Shown here: in pieces, positions 1 through 9,700 of the stretch
How positions within the stretch are numbered: position 1 is the first letter of the stretch
Layout of the letters: each line of letters opens with the position of its first letter
Assembly (NCBI RefSeq): GCF_000687935.1
Contig: NZ_JHZZ01000001.1
Location: forward strand, 434,001-498,000
Length of the DNA: 64,000 nt
Direction: 5' to 3'
Source of the DNA: Polaribacter sp. Hel_I_88
GTDB lineage: Bacteria; Bacteroidota; Bacteroidia; Flavobacteriales; Flavobacteriaceae
Notes under the pieces: generated by a model
Seen by the model: only the letters and a program-made list of their open reading frames with translations
Databases searched by the model: none
What the model was told of the DNA's origin: nothing
Program-made: the position numbers and the translations under genes

Positions 1-63
1 TGCTAAATGTGCTGCTTTATCACAAGTTTTTGAAAAATCTGTTGGAACTAAAATATTCTTCAT
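1..63 (-). CDS. Universal stress protein, N-terminal fragment
   Basis: Only the first 21 codons lie in the window; the gene runs off the left edge. The peptide begins MKNILVPTDFSKTCDKAA, the typical first beta strand and nucleotide-binding loop of UspA-family proteins (ILVPTDFS). Such proteins are cytoplasmic nucleotide-binding stress proteins. The start ATG lies 6 bp after the stop of the NTF2-like gene upstream, so the two are probably co-transcribed. The family call is good; the specific role is unknown. Confidence 0.7.
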   Translation of the reverse strand, partial: MKNILVPTDFSKTCDKAAHLA

Positions 64-69
64 AATCAA

Positions 70-561
70 TTAGATTTTTAGTTTTTTAAAAGAGGTATGA
101 GAATGAATTATCTTCCATTTTCCATCAATTTTTTGCAATATTGATGTAGCCACTCCTTTACTTTTAATAGTTCGTTCTTCTGTGCCTTTGGCTTTATTAG
201 CTTTTAAAATTATTGTGTATATATAATTTTCAGTTGTATAAGCATAGGGCGAATTTACAGTTGTCTGAATCTCGTAATCAGAAAAAGTAAAACTTTTAAA
301 ATGTCCTAATTCTGGCCCCAAATGATGAGATATGTATTCTTTGTAAGTACCTTCTAATTTTCCTTGCTCAAATATAATAGCATCTGGTGTAAAGAGTTCA
401 AAAGTGCCTTCGGTTGTTAAATTTTGTATTGCATCTTTATAAGCTTTCATGACAGCTTTTACTTCTTTTTTGTCTTTAGTGTAAGAGGTGTCCTGTGCAT
501 TTGTAAGATTAACTGTTAAAAGGAAAACAGTTAATAGAGTAATAAATTTAAGTACTTTCAT
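70..561 (-). CDS. Secreted NTF2-like (SnoaL/DUF4440-type) protein
   Basis: 163 residues. Residues 1-22 are a signal peptide (short basic start, LLTVFLLTV core, cut after NAQ), so the product is probably periplasmic. The rest fits an NTF2-like cone: a helical start (KEVKAVMKAYKDAIQN), a 'F.PDAIIFEQGK' strand, and a C-terminal 'IDGKWKIIHSHTS' strand typical of the SnoaL/DUF4440 group. These folds are used by enzymes and binding proteins alike, so no reaction can be assigned. It sits between a K+ channel gene and a universal stress protein gene, all on the same strand, inside the metal-resistance island. Confidence 0.65.
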   Translation of the reverse strand: MKVLKFITLLTVFLLTVNLTNAQDTSYTKDKKEVKAVMKAYKDAIQNLTTEGTFELFTPDAIIFEQGKLEGTYKEYISHHLGPELGHFKSFTFSDYEIQTTVNSPYAYTTENYIYTIILKANKAKGTEERTIKSKGVATSILQKIDGKWKIIHSHTSFKKLKI

Positions 562-581
562 AATTTAAGTTTTAAAAAGGA

Positions 582-1139
582 TTATTTGTTTACATGGATT
601 CTATTGATGTTTGCAATACCAAAAACTAAAACGAAAAAGCTTAAAACAACTTCTAAAATAACAATTAGTTTTCCTGATATAGAAATGGGTACAATATCTC
701 CATAACCAACAGAAGAAAAGGTTATAAAACTGAAATACAAAAACTCGAAAAATTGTAAGAAAAACGAGTTATTGGGAATCGTTTCGAATTTAAAATTTGC
801 TGAATTTAAAATATATAACGCCTGGTAATCTGCTGAAAATGATAGCACAATTAAAATAATTAAGATTCCAAATAAAGTAAGAATGTGTGTCAGTTGATGA
901 CTTTCTCCTATTATTTTACTTAACTGTGTAAAAGTTAACCTTACAATAAAAATGGTTTTAAAAAATGCCAAACTAACAATTAAAAAAGGTAGAAAAATAC
1001 TGTCAGAATCTACAACAATCCATAAGGTATAACTTAAAGATGAAGCAATAACTATGCTGGTAGTAAGTATCACTTTTTTAAATAGTTGTTTATAAAAGTC
1101 TGTACTTTTAGATTTTTCTACAGTGTTTTCTTTAGGCAT
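582..1139 (-). CDS. Two-TM potassium channel family protein
   Basis: 185 residues. Four hydrophobic stretches are visible; the last two flank a pore loop carrying SVGYGD at about 143-148, the K+ selectivity filter of Ion_trans_2 channels. There is no C-terminal RCK/TrkA-N domain, so gating is not evident. The product is an inner-membrane ion channel, probably for K+. The start follows a 260-bp spacer that contains a 44-codon gene on the same strand. Membrane-potential control in a metal-efflux island is plausible but inferred only from position. Confidence 0.75.
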   Translation of the reverse strand: MPKENTVEKSKSTDFYKQLFKKVILTTSIVIASSLSYTLWIVVDSDSIFLPFLIVSLAFFKTIFIVRLTFTQLSKIIGESHQLTHILTLFGILIILIVLSFSADYQALYILNSANFKFETIPNNSFFLQFFEFLYFSFITFSSVGYGDIVPISISGKLIVILEVVLSFFVLVFGIANINRIHVNK

Positions 1140-1152
1140 TTTAACTTATTTA

Positions 1153-1287
1153 TTAACTAAATAATTGAAGTACAAATGCACCACCAACTATTAAAAATAA
1201 TATTATATATACTATATAATTGAACCATTTTTTTATATTAGACTTATTTTCTGTGGCTTGAGAATCGCTTTTACAACATTCTTTCAT
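1153..1287 (-). CDS. 44-residue Cys-rich single-TM protein
   Basis: A short gene between the channel and the haem-binding-domain gene. It reads MKECCKSDSQATENKSNIKK, then one strongly hydrophobic helix (about residues 24-43) ending QLFS. The paired Cys at residues 4-5 next to a single membrane helix, within a metal-resistance island, suggests a small membrane metal-binding or accessory peptide; this is inference. ATG start, TAA stop, same strand as its neighbours. No named family is recognised. Codon use is ordinary for the region, and the charged start followed by a clean helix argues against chance. Confidence 0.55.
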   Translation of the reverse strand: MKECCKSDSQATENKSNIKKWFNYIVYIILFLIVGGAFVLQLFS

Positions 1288-1399
1288 TTTAATCTCTTAT
1301 TAAAATAATACTCAAAAATGAGAGTTAGACTGTATCCAATCAACCAAAAAAAATAAGTCTTTCTCTCAATTTCAAGTATCTTTTACTAATATTTTATTT

Positions 1400-1852
1400 T
1401 TATAAACTATCTTTTAATTGAGTGATAAAATTGATTATTTCATTCGTTTCTTCGTTTGAAAACTTTGCATCTTTATGAATTAACGTGTAAGAATCTAAAG
1501 GCATCTCTTTGCTTTCTATTTGTTTTATAATTGAACGAAGTTTACTTGCTTTTCTTCTGCTTGACAACGAACCCCATTCACTAAAATTCAATTCTGCTTT
1601 TCCGTTTTTAACATGTTCTTCTAAAAACCAAGCAACTGGTTGTATTTTATTATACCAAGGGTATTTAGTGTTGTTACTATGGCAATCATAACAAGATACT
1701 TGCAACTTATTTTTTATATTATTTGGCACATTATTTACCAACATAAAATCGGTTACTGGTACAATATCAGTTTGGTTACGTTCTGTGGGAATAAATTGTA
1801 TTCCCACAAAAGCGACCAATAAAATCAACAATATGATTTTAACAGTTTTCAT
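1400..1852 (-). CDS. Haem-binding-domain protein (Haem_bd family), CxxCH
   Basis: 150 residues. An N-terminal membrane anchor or uncleaved signal (KIILLILLVAFVGIQF) is followed by SCYDCHSNNTKYPWY near residues 53-67: a CxxCH c-type haem attachment motif in the context typical of the Bacteroidota Haem_bd domain. The rest is helical, with conserved W, 'KEMPLDSYTLIHKDA' and 'EETNEIINFI'. Likely periplasmic, membrane-anchored and haem-binding; the electron partner is unknown. It follows directly on the stop of the DUF3347 gene, so it belongs to the copper operon. A role in redox handling of Cu(I)/Cu(II) is inference. Confidence 0.75.
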   Translation of the reverse strand: MKTVKIILLILLVAFVGIQFIPTERNQTDIVPVTDFMLVNNVPNNIKNKLQVSCYDCHSNNTKYPWYNKIQPVAWFLEEHVKNGKAELNFSEWGSLSSRRKASKLRSIIKQIESKEMPLDSYTLIHKDAKFSNEETNEIINFITQLKDSL

Positions 1853-2401
1853 TTAGTTAATTTCTCTTTGTACTTTTCCGCACTTCAGCATTTTACTACC
1901 ATAATAAGGGTTACGTACTTCTTTATTCATACTTAACCAAGCACTTCCTTTTTCATACATTGGGCAATATTGCTCATATAATTTATTAGAAGCACCTGTT
2001 ATAGCAACCATATCTATAATGTCTTTACTTAAAACTTTAAAGTGCTCTCTTTGATGTGCTATTGGGCTTTTGGATATATGCTCTGCGTGTTCTTTGGCAT
2101 CAACAATAATATCTTTTAATTCTAATTTTTGAGCATCCGTATATTTAGAAACATCAAGACTGTTTAAACTTTTTTCTAATGAAGCACCCAATTCTTTTGC
2201 TTTTGATTCATCATCTGCTACTAAAGCATCTTTTAAATTGAAATAAGCGGTTAAAATTGCTTCAGCTTTTGCGTCTTGCATTTTCATTTTACTGTGATCC
2301 ATTTTCATATCTCCGTGGTTCATTTTTTCTTTTTTCTGTGCATTGGTAAAAGAAACCGTTAACAATAATATTACTACTACACTAATTTTTAAATCTTTCA
2401 T
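1853..2401 (-). CDS. DUF3347 protein, periplasmic, metal-associated
   Basis: 182 residues from the chosen start, which opens with the signal peptide [22 protein letters not shown]. An upstream in-frame ATG at 2548 would overlap the oxidase gene and add a tail that does not look like a signal. After the signal comes a short Met/His stretch ([17 protein letters not shown]), a probable Cu(I) ligand run, then the helical DUF3347 domain with '[13 protein letters not shown]' and '[16 protein letters not shown]'. The conserved C-P-M is a likely copper ligand. DUF3347 occurs alone or joined to CusB-type adaptors in Bacteroidota. It lies 44 bp after the oxidase gene. Confidence 0.75.
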   Translation of the reverse strand: MKDLKISVVVILLLTVSFTNAQKKEKMNHGDMKMDHSKMKMQDAKAEAILTAYFNLKDALVADDESKAKELGASLEKSLNSLDVSKYTDAQKLELKDIIVDAKEHAEHISKSPIAHQREHFKVLSKDIIDMVAITGASNKLYEQYCPMYEKGSAWLSMNKEVRNPYYGSKMLKCGKVQREIN

Positions 2402-2445
2402 TTTATTTGTTTTTAAATTTATATTTGATTTACTACTATTCATTC

Positions 2446-4902
2446 TTAAAATCTTACTGATAATCCACCACCACCGCCAAAACGATTGTCGTAACTCGCC
2501 ATTAAAGAGAAATTTCTTGATAGCATATATTCTGCTCCTGCGCTCCAAACTGTTTCTGAAGTGAAATCTTTATTTGTTGGTAAAGTATTTACAAAACCTA
2601 AATCTATTTGATATTCATAATAACCGAAAACAGACAGTTTAGGAAAAATCATTATACTGCGTCCTAATCCAATTCTTGGTCTTAATTTATTATCTACTCG
2701 AACATCTAAATTGAATAAGTAAGGTGTTAAATAGCGAAGACCGACAACTGCTGTAGTGTTTAATTTGTCTAAACTACCACGTGTTTCATTTTCTATATTT
2801 ACCCCACCAAATACTCTTAAATAATCGTGTAGATAGCGTTCATAAGTAAATTCTCCTTCCAAATTTTTGTTCCATCCGTATTCGAAAGATGCATTAAATT
2901 GATTTCTTAAATTAGAAGTTGTTAAATTAATTGCTGTGTTATTTGAAGCAATATCTGCCAATCCCCAAGAATACCATTTATCTGTTTCTGCGATAATTTT
3001 TGAAGCTGGAAATTCATCCATTCTTGGATCTCTTGGGGTGTCATAAGACATTACTCTTGCCATACCACCCATCATATGGTAAAGAATATGGCAATGGAAA
3101 AACCAGTCGCCAGCTTCATCACCATTATTTCCATAAAACTCTAAAGTTACTTTTTGCATTGGTGGCACATTTACTGTATGCTTTAATGGTGAATAATCAC
3201 CATTTATATTAATTACTCTAAAAAAGTGACCGTGTAAATGCATTGGGTGGTGCATCATCGTCAAGTTATTGAACGTAATTCTTGTTACCTCTTTATTATT
3301 TATTTTGATATTATCAGCTTCAGATAATGGCACACCATTCATACTCCAGATATAACGATTCATATTTCCTGTAAGGTTTAATAATATTTCTTTTACAGGA
3401 ACATTTTTATCGTAGTTGGTTTTCTCTGGCGACTTCAAATAATCGTAGTTATATTCAGCAAATAGATCCATTCCTTCCATTTTCATTGCTGGCATTGTTT
3501 TGTCTTTCTTCATATCCATTCCAGACATTTTTGAATGATCCATCTTCATACCCTCCATTTTAGAATTATCCATTGGCATAGAATCTTTAGGCTTCTCCAT
3601 ATTCATTCCAGACATTGTTTTGTCTTTCTTCATATCCATTCCTGCCATTTTAGAATGGTCCATTTTCATACCTTTCATTTTAGAGTGATCCATTGGCATA
3701 GAATCTTTAGGCTTCTCCATTTTAGAATGATCCATTTTCATATCTTCCATTTTGCCCATCTGCATCCCGTATTCATCCTTCATCTCAAAACGTTCATCTT
3801 TTTTTGGGCGATACTTTAAGGCGTGCGCTCCCATTTTCATATCCATTTTAGCCATTTTCATCATCATTTCAATTTTGTCTGGCTTCGGAATTTCTTGTGC
3901 TTTTAAAACGTTACCAGTACCCAAAAATGCTGATGCTGTACCAGAACCATCTTGTGCTGTGATTCTGAATTCAATTTTTCCTTCTTCCGGAATAGTTACA
4001 ATAAAATCGTAGGCTTCTGCAATGGCTATAAAGGTTTTGTTCTTTTTAACGGGCACTACATCAAGGCCATCTGCCGAAACTAATAGTGGATCCACACCTC
4101 CAAAAGTCATCCAAAAAGAAGTAGAGGCACCACCATCTATGATGCGTAATCGTACTTTTTCGCCAGGTTTAAAATCTGCATACTCAATGTTTTCTTCCCC
4201 ATTAATTAAAAACGCTGGATAATATACATCTGCAATATCTGCTCCTTCCATACGTTGTCTCCAGAAATTAAGTTGTGCACCAAATGCTCCACGAGCAATC
4301 ACTTTATTTAATGGTGTAGCTGTTCCTTTTTTGATACCATACCATTCGTTACCTCTTTTCAAATTTTTAAGAACATTCATTGGTTTTTCGTTGGTCCAAT
4401 CTGATAACATCAATACCAATTCTTTATCATATTCTAACGATTTTTCTTTAGGTTGAATAACAATGGAGCCATAAACACCACTTTGTTCTTGCAACATCGT
4501 GTGAGAATGGTACCAATAAGTACCAGATTGTTTTATTGGGAATTCGTATTTCTGTATATGACCAGGTTCTATTGGTGGTGTATTTAAGTAAGGAACGCCA
4601 TCATAAAAATTTGGTAACAATAAACCATGCCAGTGCACAGAGGTTTCTACACTCATTTCATTTTTTACATAAATAACTGCATATTCACCTTCTGTAAATT
4701 CTAAAGTTGGTCCAGGAATTGTGCCGTTAACAGTCATTCCCATAACGTCTTTACCTGCTTTATTTACAGTTGATTCACGTAAAGTTATGGTGTGTTCTCT
4801 TACTGGAAGGTTGTTTATATTTCCTTCTGTTACTTGTTTCTCTTGTGCAAAAACTATGGTAGTTAAAGCAATAAGAAAAATTGAAATTATTTTAGTTTTC
4901 AT
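2446..4902 (-). CDS. Multicopper oxidase (CopA-like) fused to CopB-like barrel
   Basis: 818 residues from the start that gives a clean signal peptide ([20 protein letters not shown]); ATG at 4914 and 4974 also exist. Cupredoxin domains carry all the copper-site motifs: HWHG at 90-93, HSH at 132-134, HPMHLHGH near 553-560, and [12 protein letters not shown] near 600-611. Expected role: periplasmic oxidation of Cu(I) to Cu(II). Residues about 344-477 are a Met/His/Asp-rich insert built of MDHSKM and MDM units. After the oxidase, residues about 640-818 form alternating aromatic/polar strands ending in SVRF, like the outer-membrane CopB barrel. The protein thus joins CopA and CopB functions. It lies 74 bp downstream of the AraC-type regulator gene. 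Confidence 0.85.
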   Translation of the reverse strand: MKTKIISIFLIALTTIVFAQEKQVTEGNINNLPVREHTITLRESTVNKAGKDVMGMTVNGTIPGPTLEFTEGEYAVIYVKNEMSVETSVHWHGLLLPNFYDGVPYLNTPPIEPGHIQKYEFPIKQSGTYWYHSHTMLQEQSGVYGSIVIQPKEKSLEYDKELVLMLSDWTNEKPMNVLKNLKRGNEWYGIKKGTATPLNKVIARGAFGAQLNFWRQRMEGADIADVYYPAFLINGEENIEYADFKPGEKVRLRIIDGGASTSFWMTFGGVDPLLVSADGLDVVPVKKNKTFIAIAEAYDFIVTIPEEGKIEFRITAQDGSGTASAFLGTGNVLKAQEIPKPDKIEMMMKMAKMDMKMGAHALKYRPKKDERFEMKDEYGMQMGKMEDMKMDHSKMEKPKDSMPMDHSKMKGMKMDHSKMAGMDMKKDKTMSGMNMEKPKDSMPMDNSKMEGMKMDHSKMSGMDMKKDKTMPAMKMEGMDLFAEYNYDYLKSPEKTNYDKNVPVKEILLNLTGNMNRYIWSMNGVPLSEADNIKINNKEVTRITFNNLTMMHHPMHLHGHFFRVININGDYSPLKHTVNVPPMQKVTLEFYGNNGDEAGDWFFHCHILYHMMGGMARVMSYDTPRDPRMDEFPASKIIAETDKWYSWGLADIASNNTAINLTTSNLRNQFNASFEYGWNKNLEGEFTYERYLHDYLRVFGGVNIENETRGSLDKLNTTAVVGLRYLTPYLFNLDVRVDNKLRPRIGLGRSIMIFPKLSVFGYYEYQIDLGFVNTLPTNKDFTSETVWSAGAEYMLSRNFSLMASYDNRFGGGGGLSVRF
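3481..3720. repeat. Two tandem 120-bp coding repeats in the oxidase
   Basis: Two adjacent 120-bp units inside the multicopper oxidase gene match closely; for example the same 20-bp string ending in GCTTCTCCAT recurs exactly 120 bp apart (3581 and 3701). Each encodes a 40-residue Met-rich unit with two DHSKM or DNSKM motifs and KKDKTM. Near-identity points to a recent in-frame duplication that enlarges the copper-binding insert. Confidence 0.85.
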
Positions 4903-4976
4903 TTTATTATTCATTTTATAAGTAATCAAAGTTACTACAGAACAAAAAGGTATTGTATTATAATTATGGTTCATAT

Positions 4977-5543
4977 CTACACAATTTGGTCTAAAGGATT
5001 CCTGAAATTTCTCTGCTCATTTTTGTAAGATGATAAGCTCATACCAGTTTCATTTTTAAATTGACTACTAAAATGGTTTACATTGCTATAATCTAATTGC
5101 TGACTTATCTCTGTAAAATTATTTTCTTGCAATTGAATCAACTCTTTTGCCTTTTCTATTTTTAACTTTATAAAATACTTTTCTATGGTAATATGCTCCT
5201 TTAAAGAAAAAATTTTACTGATTTTTGAGTATTCTAAATTTAATTTTGATTCTAAATATTTAGAAAGTGTTTTATCTAATTGTAATGGTAATTTCTGCAA
5301 TAATTTAATAATTGTTATTTTAGTTTGTTCTACTAATTTTTCTTCCTGTCCTAATAAAATTTCAAAACCATTTTCTTCTAAAGCAGTTTTAATTTTTTCG
5401 AAATCATTTTCTGACTCTTCCTCGAAAATTATAGCACCAAGCTCAATATGTTTTAGTTCAATATCTAACTTTTCAAATTTTGTTTTAATGAACATTATAC
5501 AGCGATTACACACCATGTTTTTTATAAAAATTTTTCTTTCCAT
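4977..5543 (-). CDS. AraC-type regulator with N-terminal HMA-like domain
   Basis: 188 residues. Residues 1-70 look like a ferredoxin-fold heavy-metal-associated domain: a first strand, then MVCNRC (CxxC) at about 10-15, and a second helix ending EENGFEILLG. Residues about 90-185 are an AraC/XylS DNA-binding domain (LKIEKAKELI, 'EISQQLDYSNVNHFSSQFK', 'GMSLSSYK'). There is no sugar-binding cupin; metal binding by CxxC is the likely input, making this a one-component copper sensor (inference). It lies 3 bp after the tolC-like gene and upstream of the oxidase, inside the copper operon. Such regulators recur in Bacteroidota cus-type loci. Confidence 0.75.
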   Translation of the reverse strand: MERKIFIKNMVCNRCIMFIKTKFEKLDIELKHIELGAIIFEEESENDFEKIKTALEENGFEILLGQEEKLVEQTKITIIKLLQKLPLQLDKTLSKYLESKLNLEYSKISKIFSLKEHITIEKYFIKLKIEKAKELIQLQENNFTEISQQLDYSNVNHFSSQFKNETGMSLSSYKNEQRNFRNPLDQIV

Positions 5544-5546
5544 AAT

Positions 5547-6764
5547 TTAATTGGTTAGATAATTAATAATTGTGGTTTGTACAAAGTAAGATTTTATAGA
5601 CTCTATTTGATTCATTTCAAACTTCAATTGTAACTCTTGAATATCTAATACATCATTAAAATCGATAGTACCAGTTTCGTAGTTTTTAATTAGAATTTCT
5701 TCTGCATTTTTAGCTTGTTTCAGATTTTTAGTTTGTGTTTTATAACTAATTCTTGCAGAAATGCGTTCGTTTTTTGCTTTATCTAAAAACGTTTCTAATT
5801 TATTTTTTCGTTCTTGCTTCTGTGCTAAAACTTCTTCTTGTTGTAAGCTGTTTTGTTTGGTTTTTGATTTATAACTATTATTAAATATAGGAATAGAAAG
5901 GGTTACCATTGGCATCAAAATATCTTTACCATTATCACTAAAACTAATATTTGGACGTTCTGTAACATTTATATAATCTAAACCAAAACCAATCATTGGA
6001 GCGCTTTCTTTCTGATTTAATAATTCTGATTTTTCTATAGATTGATACAATCTATCGTACTTTAATAATTCTGGATGAACTGATAAATTATTAGCTTTGG
6101 TATCAAAATTTTCTGCAGGAAAATTCAAATCACCCACAACATTTATAAAAATTGATTTATCACGATTCAATAACTTATTGAAAGTAGTTTGTTCTGCTAA
6201 ATACTGTTGATTTAAAATTGCCAATAATTGCTCCATTTCATTTTGGCGCATTTGCAAACGCAATACATCTACCATAGATGCCTTATTAACTTCAACAGAT
6301 GTTAATGCTAATGTTTCATAAGTTTGAAGTAGTTTTATATTTTCTTTTAAAACATTTTGCTTTGCTTTATTTTCATACAAATTATAATATGATTGGGAAA
6401 CTGAAGTAATTAATTTTCGTTTGGCAATAACAATATCTTCATATTTAACCACTGCCATAGAAGAAACATAGTTTTCTCTGGAAGTAATTGTACCAAACCA
6501 AGGCAACATTTGTTTCACAGAAATTCTAAAACGTTGTGCACCAGTTCTGGTTTCTGGTTCGCTTACAAAATACCCAACACCAAATTCAGTATTTGGCAAT
6601 GTATTTACTTCATTCACTTTTTCTGAAGCAATATTATATTGCAATTCAAATTTTTGAATTGCTGGGTTATTTTTTAGAGCTTGCTCAATAAGTACATTTA
6701 ATTCTTGTGCATTTGAAAAACCAAAAGCTAAAAAACTTATGAGTGTAAAAATTAAATTTTTCAT
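5547..6764 (-). CDS. TolC-family outer-membrane efflux protein (CusC/CzcC-like)
   Basis: 405 residues from ATG 6764, which opens with signal peptide MKNLIFTLISFLAFGFSNAQ. Two long helical repeats of the OEP family are seen ('LIEQALKNNPAIQKFELQYNI' begins the first; 'YETGTIDFNDVLDIQELQL' is typical of the second). It forms the outer-membrane channel for the RND pump encoded just upstream. The pump stop and this start overlap as ATGA (6761-6764), so translation is coupled. The longer reading to 6800 adds a non-signal tail and is rejected. Highly likely to work with the adjacent CusA; no separate adaptor gene lies in this operon. Confidence 0.85.
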   Translation of the reverse strand: MKNLIFTLISFLAFGFSNAQELNVLIEQALKNNPAIQKFELQYNIASEKVNEVNTLPNTEFGVGYFVSEPETRTGAQRFRISVKQMLPWFGTITSRENYVSSMAVVKYEDIVIAKRKLITSVSQSYYNLYENKAKQNVLKENIKLLQTYETLALTSVEVNKASMVDVLRLQMRQNEMEQLLAILNQQYLAEQTTFNKLLNRDKSIFINVVGDLNFPAENFDTKANNLSVHPELLKYDRLYQSIEKSELLNQKESAPMIGFGLDYINVTERPNISFSDNGKDILMPMVTLSIPIFNNSYKSKTKQNSLQQEEVLAQKQERKNKLETFLDKAKNERISARISYKTQTKNLKQAKNAEEILIKNYETGTIDFNDVLDIQELQLKFEMNQIESIKSYFVQTTIINYLTN

Positions 6765-9700
6765 TTGTTTGCTTTTTTTAATTTGAATTCTTCTCTCCAA
6801 CTATATAAAACAGGTAAAAGAAAATAAGATGTGATATCTATGACCATTCCTCCAAAAATTGGAATCGCCATTGGAATCATAATATCGCTTCCTTTTCCTG
6901 TAGAGGTTAAAACTGGTAATAATGCTAAAATTGTTGTAACAGTAGTCATTAAACAAGGACGAATTCTTTTTTCTGCAGCTTCCAAAGCTGAAGCTCGTAT
7001 GCTCTTTTTATCTGCAGGTTTTTCACGTTTAAAAGTTTGTGTTAAATAGGTTGCCATAACTACACCATCATCTGTAGCAATACCAAACAATGCAATAAAG
7101 CCAACCCAAACTGCTACACTTAAATTGATGGTTTTCATATTAAATAAGTCTCGCATATTTTCACCAAAAAAGCTAAAATTGAAAAACCAATCTTGCCCAT
7201 ATAACCAAATCATAATAAAACCACCTGCAAAAGCAATGGTTATGGCTGTAAAAACCATAAATGATGTAGCAACCGATTTAAACTGAAAATATAAAATCAA
7301 GAAAATAATTGCTAATGCTAATGGAACTATAACAGACAGTGTTTTTTCTGCACGTAATTGGTTTTCATAAGTTCCCGTAAATTTATAACTGATGCCTTTT
7401 GGAACCGTTAATTCACCAGAATCTATTTTTTTTTGAAACAATTTTTGTGCATTTTCTACTACATCAACTTCTGCAAAACCATCTAATTTATCAAACAGTA
7501 CATAACCAATTAAAAAAGTATCTTCACTTTTTATAACTTGTGGACCTTGCTCATATCTAATCGTTGCTAACTCACTTAAAGGAACAGGATTCCCTTTTTC
7601 AATAGGAATATAAATGTCTTTTATCGATTCAGGATTATTACGCAATTCTCTTGGATAACGTACTCGAATACCATAACGTTCTCTTCCTTCCACAGTTTGA
7701 GTTAATTGCATACCACCAACTGCAACTTTTAAAACATTCTGAACATCTTCAATAGAAATTCCATAACGTGCTATTTTTTCTCTATCAATATCAATCAGTA
7801 AATATGGCTTACCAACAATTCTATCTGCAAAAACAGCTTCTACTTTAACACCTTCTGCTTGTTTTAAAAGGCTCTCTAATTGCAAACCAAAAGCTTCAAT
7901 TTGTTTTAAATCTTGCCCTTTTACTTTTATTCCCATTGGTGCACGCATACCTGTTTGAAGCATTACCAATCTTGTTTCTATGGGTTGTAATTTTGGAGCA
8001 GAAGTAACGCCTGGTAATTTGGTGACTTTGACAATTTCATTCCAAATATCATCTGGAGAACTAATTTCTGGTCGCCAATTTCTGTAGTATTCTCCATCTT
8101 CATCTTCGATAAGTTGAGACCTTTCGACTGCGCTCAAGGAGACATTTTCAGTATTATTTGGATTTGTTACAAAACCACCATTTTTCAATTCAAAAGCACC
8201 ATCTTCATTTACTTTATAACGTTGTCTTTTTCCCTCTGAATTTCTCATATATTCAGTTTTATACTGAATCATATTTTCATACATTGACAAAGGTGCAGGA
8301 TCTAAAGCAGATTCTGTTCTACCAGCTTTACCAACCACAGTTTCAATTTCTGGAATGGTTGCTACTGCCATATCCAATTGTTGTAAAACGCGTTTATTTT
8401 CTTCGACACCAGAATGTGGCATTGAGGTTGGCATCAGTAAAAAAGAACCTTCATTTAAAGAGGGCATAAATTCTTTACCTGTGTTATAAAATATCCAAAA
8501 TCCAAATATAAGAACTGATGTTGGTATCATTAAAAACAACACTTTATTTGCTAATGCCCATTGTAGAATTTGACTATAATATTTTCTAAAAACTGAAAAT
8601 ATTCCTAAAATACCAAAGCAAATAATGGCTACAAAAATTAAGTTGATAAAGATACTTCTGTCAAAACCTAGTGGTCGCCAATATTCTGCAAGTAAGAATA
8701 TAATAGCAGTACAAGAAATAATGATATTTATAAGGTTGTTATTTTTCTTGTTTAGTTTTCCTATAACAACTAATAAACCATTAACTCCAAAAGCAATTAG
8801 AATTACACCCAACCAATAACCACTAATTGTAATTACAATACCAGCCACTATTAAAGCGATATTTATAATATGATTAAAAGATTTTTTTAGTGTTGTTTTT
8901 CTGAATAAATAAGCTGCAAAAGGGGGAATTAAAAACAAAGCAATAACCAAAGAAGCTGATAGTGCCATTGTTTTTGTAAACGCCAAAGGTCTAAATAATT
9001 TTCCTTCTGCACCAATCATTGTAAAAACAGGTACAAAACTTATAATTGTTGTTAAAACTGCTGTTAAAATGGCACCAGAAACTTCTGCAGTTGCATTATA
9101 AATTACTTCGTCTGTAGTATATTTTGTTCCATCTTCACGAGTTTGTAACTTTTTATCATCTAAATGACGAATCATATTTTCGGCGAGAATTACGCCAACA
9201 TCAACCATAGTTCCTATCGCAATTGCAATACCTGAAAGTGCTACAATATTTGCATCCACATTAAATAGTTTCATCGTTACAAAAACCATTAAAACTGCAA
9301 CAGGTAATAAACCAGATATTAAAATAGAAGCTCGAAGATTGAAAACCATTACAATAATTACCAAAATGGTAATCAAAATTTCTAATGTTAACGCTTCATT
9401 TAGTGTGTCTAAAGTTTCTTCAATTAATTCTGTCCTATCGTAAAAAGGAACAATAGTTACTTGTGATGTTCTACCATCAGCTAAAACTTTTGTTGGTAAA
9501 CCTCCTTTTAATTCTTCAATTTGAGCTTTTACATTCGTAATTACTTCCATAGGATTTGCTCCATATCTTGCAACTACGACACCTCCAACAACTTCTGCAC
9601 CTTCTTTATCTAACAAACCTCTTCTTGTTGCAGGACCTAAAGAAACTTTACCAATATCTTTTATTTTGATTGCTGTAAAATCTTCGGATGTAACTACTGC

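Noticed and set aside
582..1139. Channel gene as a metal-ion channel
   Set aside because: The filter SVGYGD is the K+ type; nothing suggests passage of heavy metals.
1509..1822. Two plus-strand frames opposite the haem-binding-domain gene
   Set aside because: Both overlap a well-supported gene with CxxCH and show no recognisable protein features.
3481..3720. CRISPR-like array
   Set aside because: Just two long in-frame units inside a gene, with no spacers; no CRISPR array or cas gene is seen anywhere in the window.
3535..3819. His-rich plus-strand reading frame opposite the oxidase gene
   Set aside because: It is the antisense of the Met/Asp/His repeats (CAT is both His and the complement of ATG), so its composition is a by-product of the real gene.
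4902..4974. Upstream ATG codons for the multicopper oxidase
   Set aside because: The ATG at 4974 would put a non-signal tail before a clean signal peptide; 4914 adds only four residues and cannot be excluded, but 4902 gives the best signal.
8158..8469. 103-codon plus-strand frame opposite cusA
   Set aside because: Antisense of the conserved pump sequence; no promoter or family match visible.
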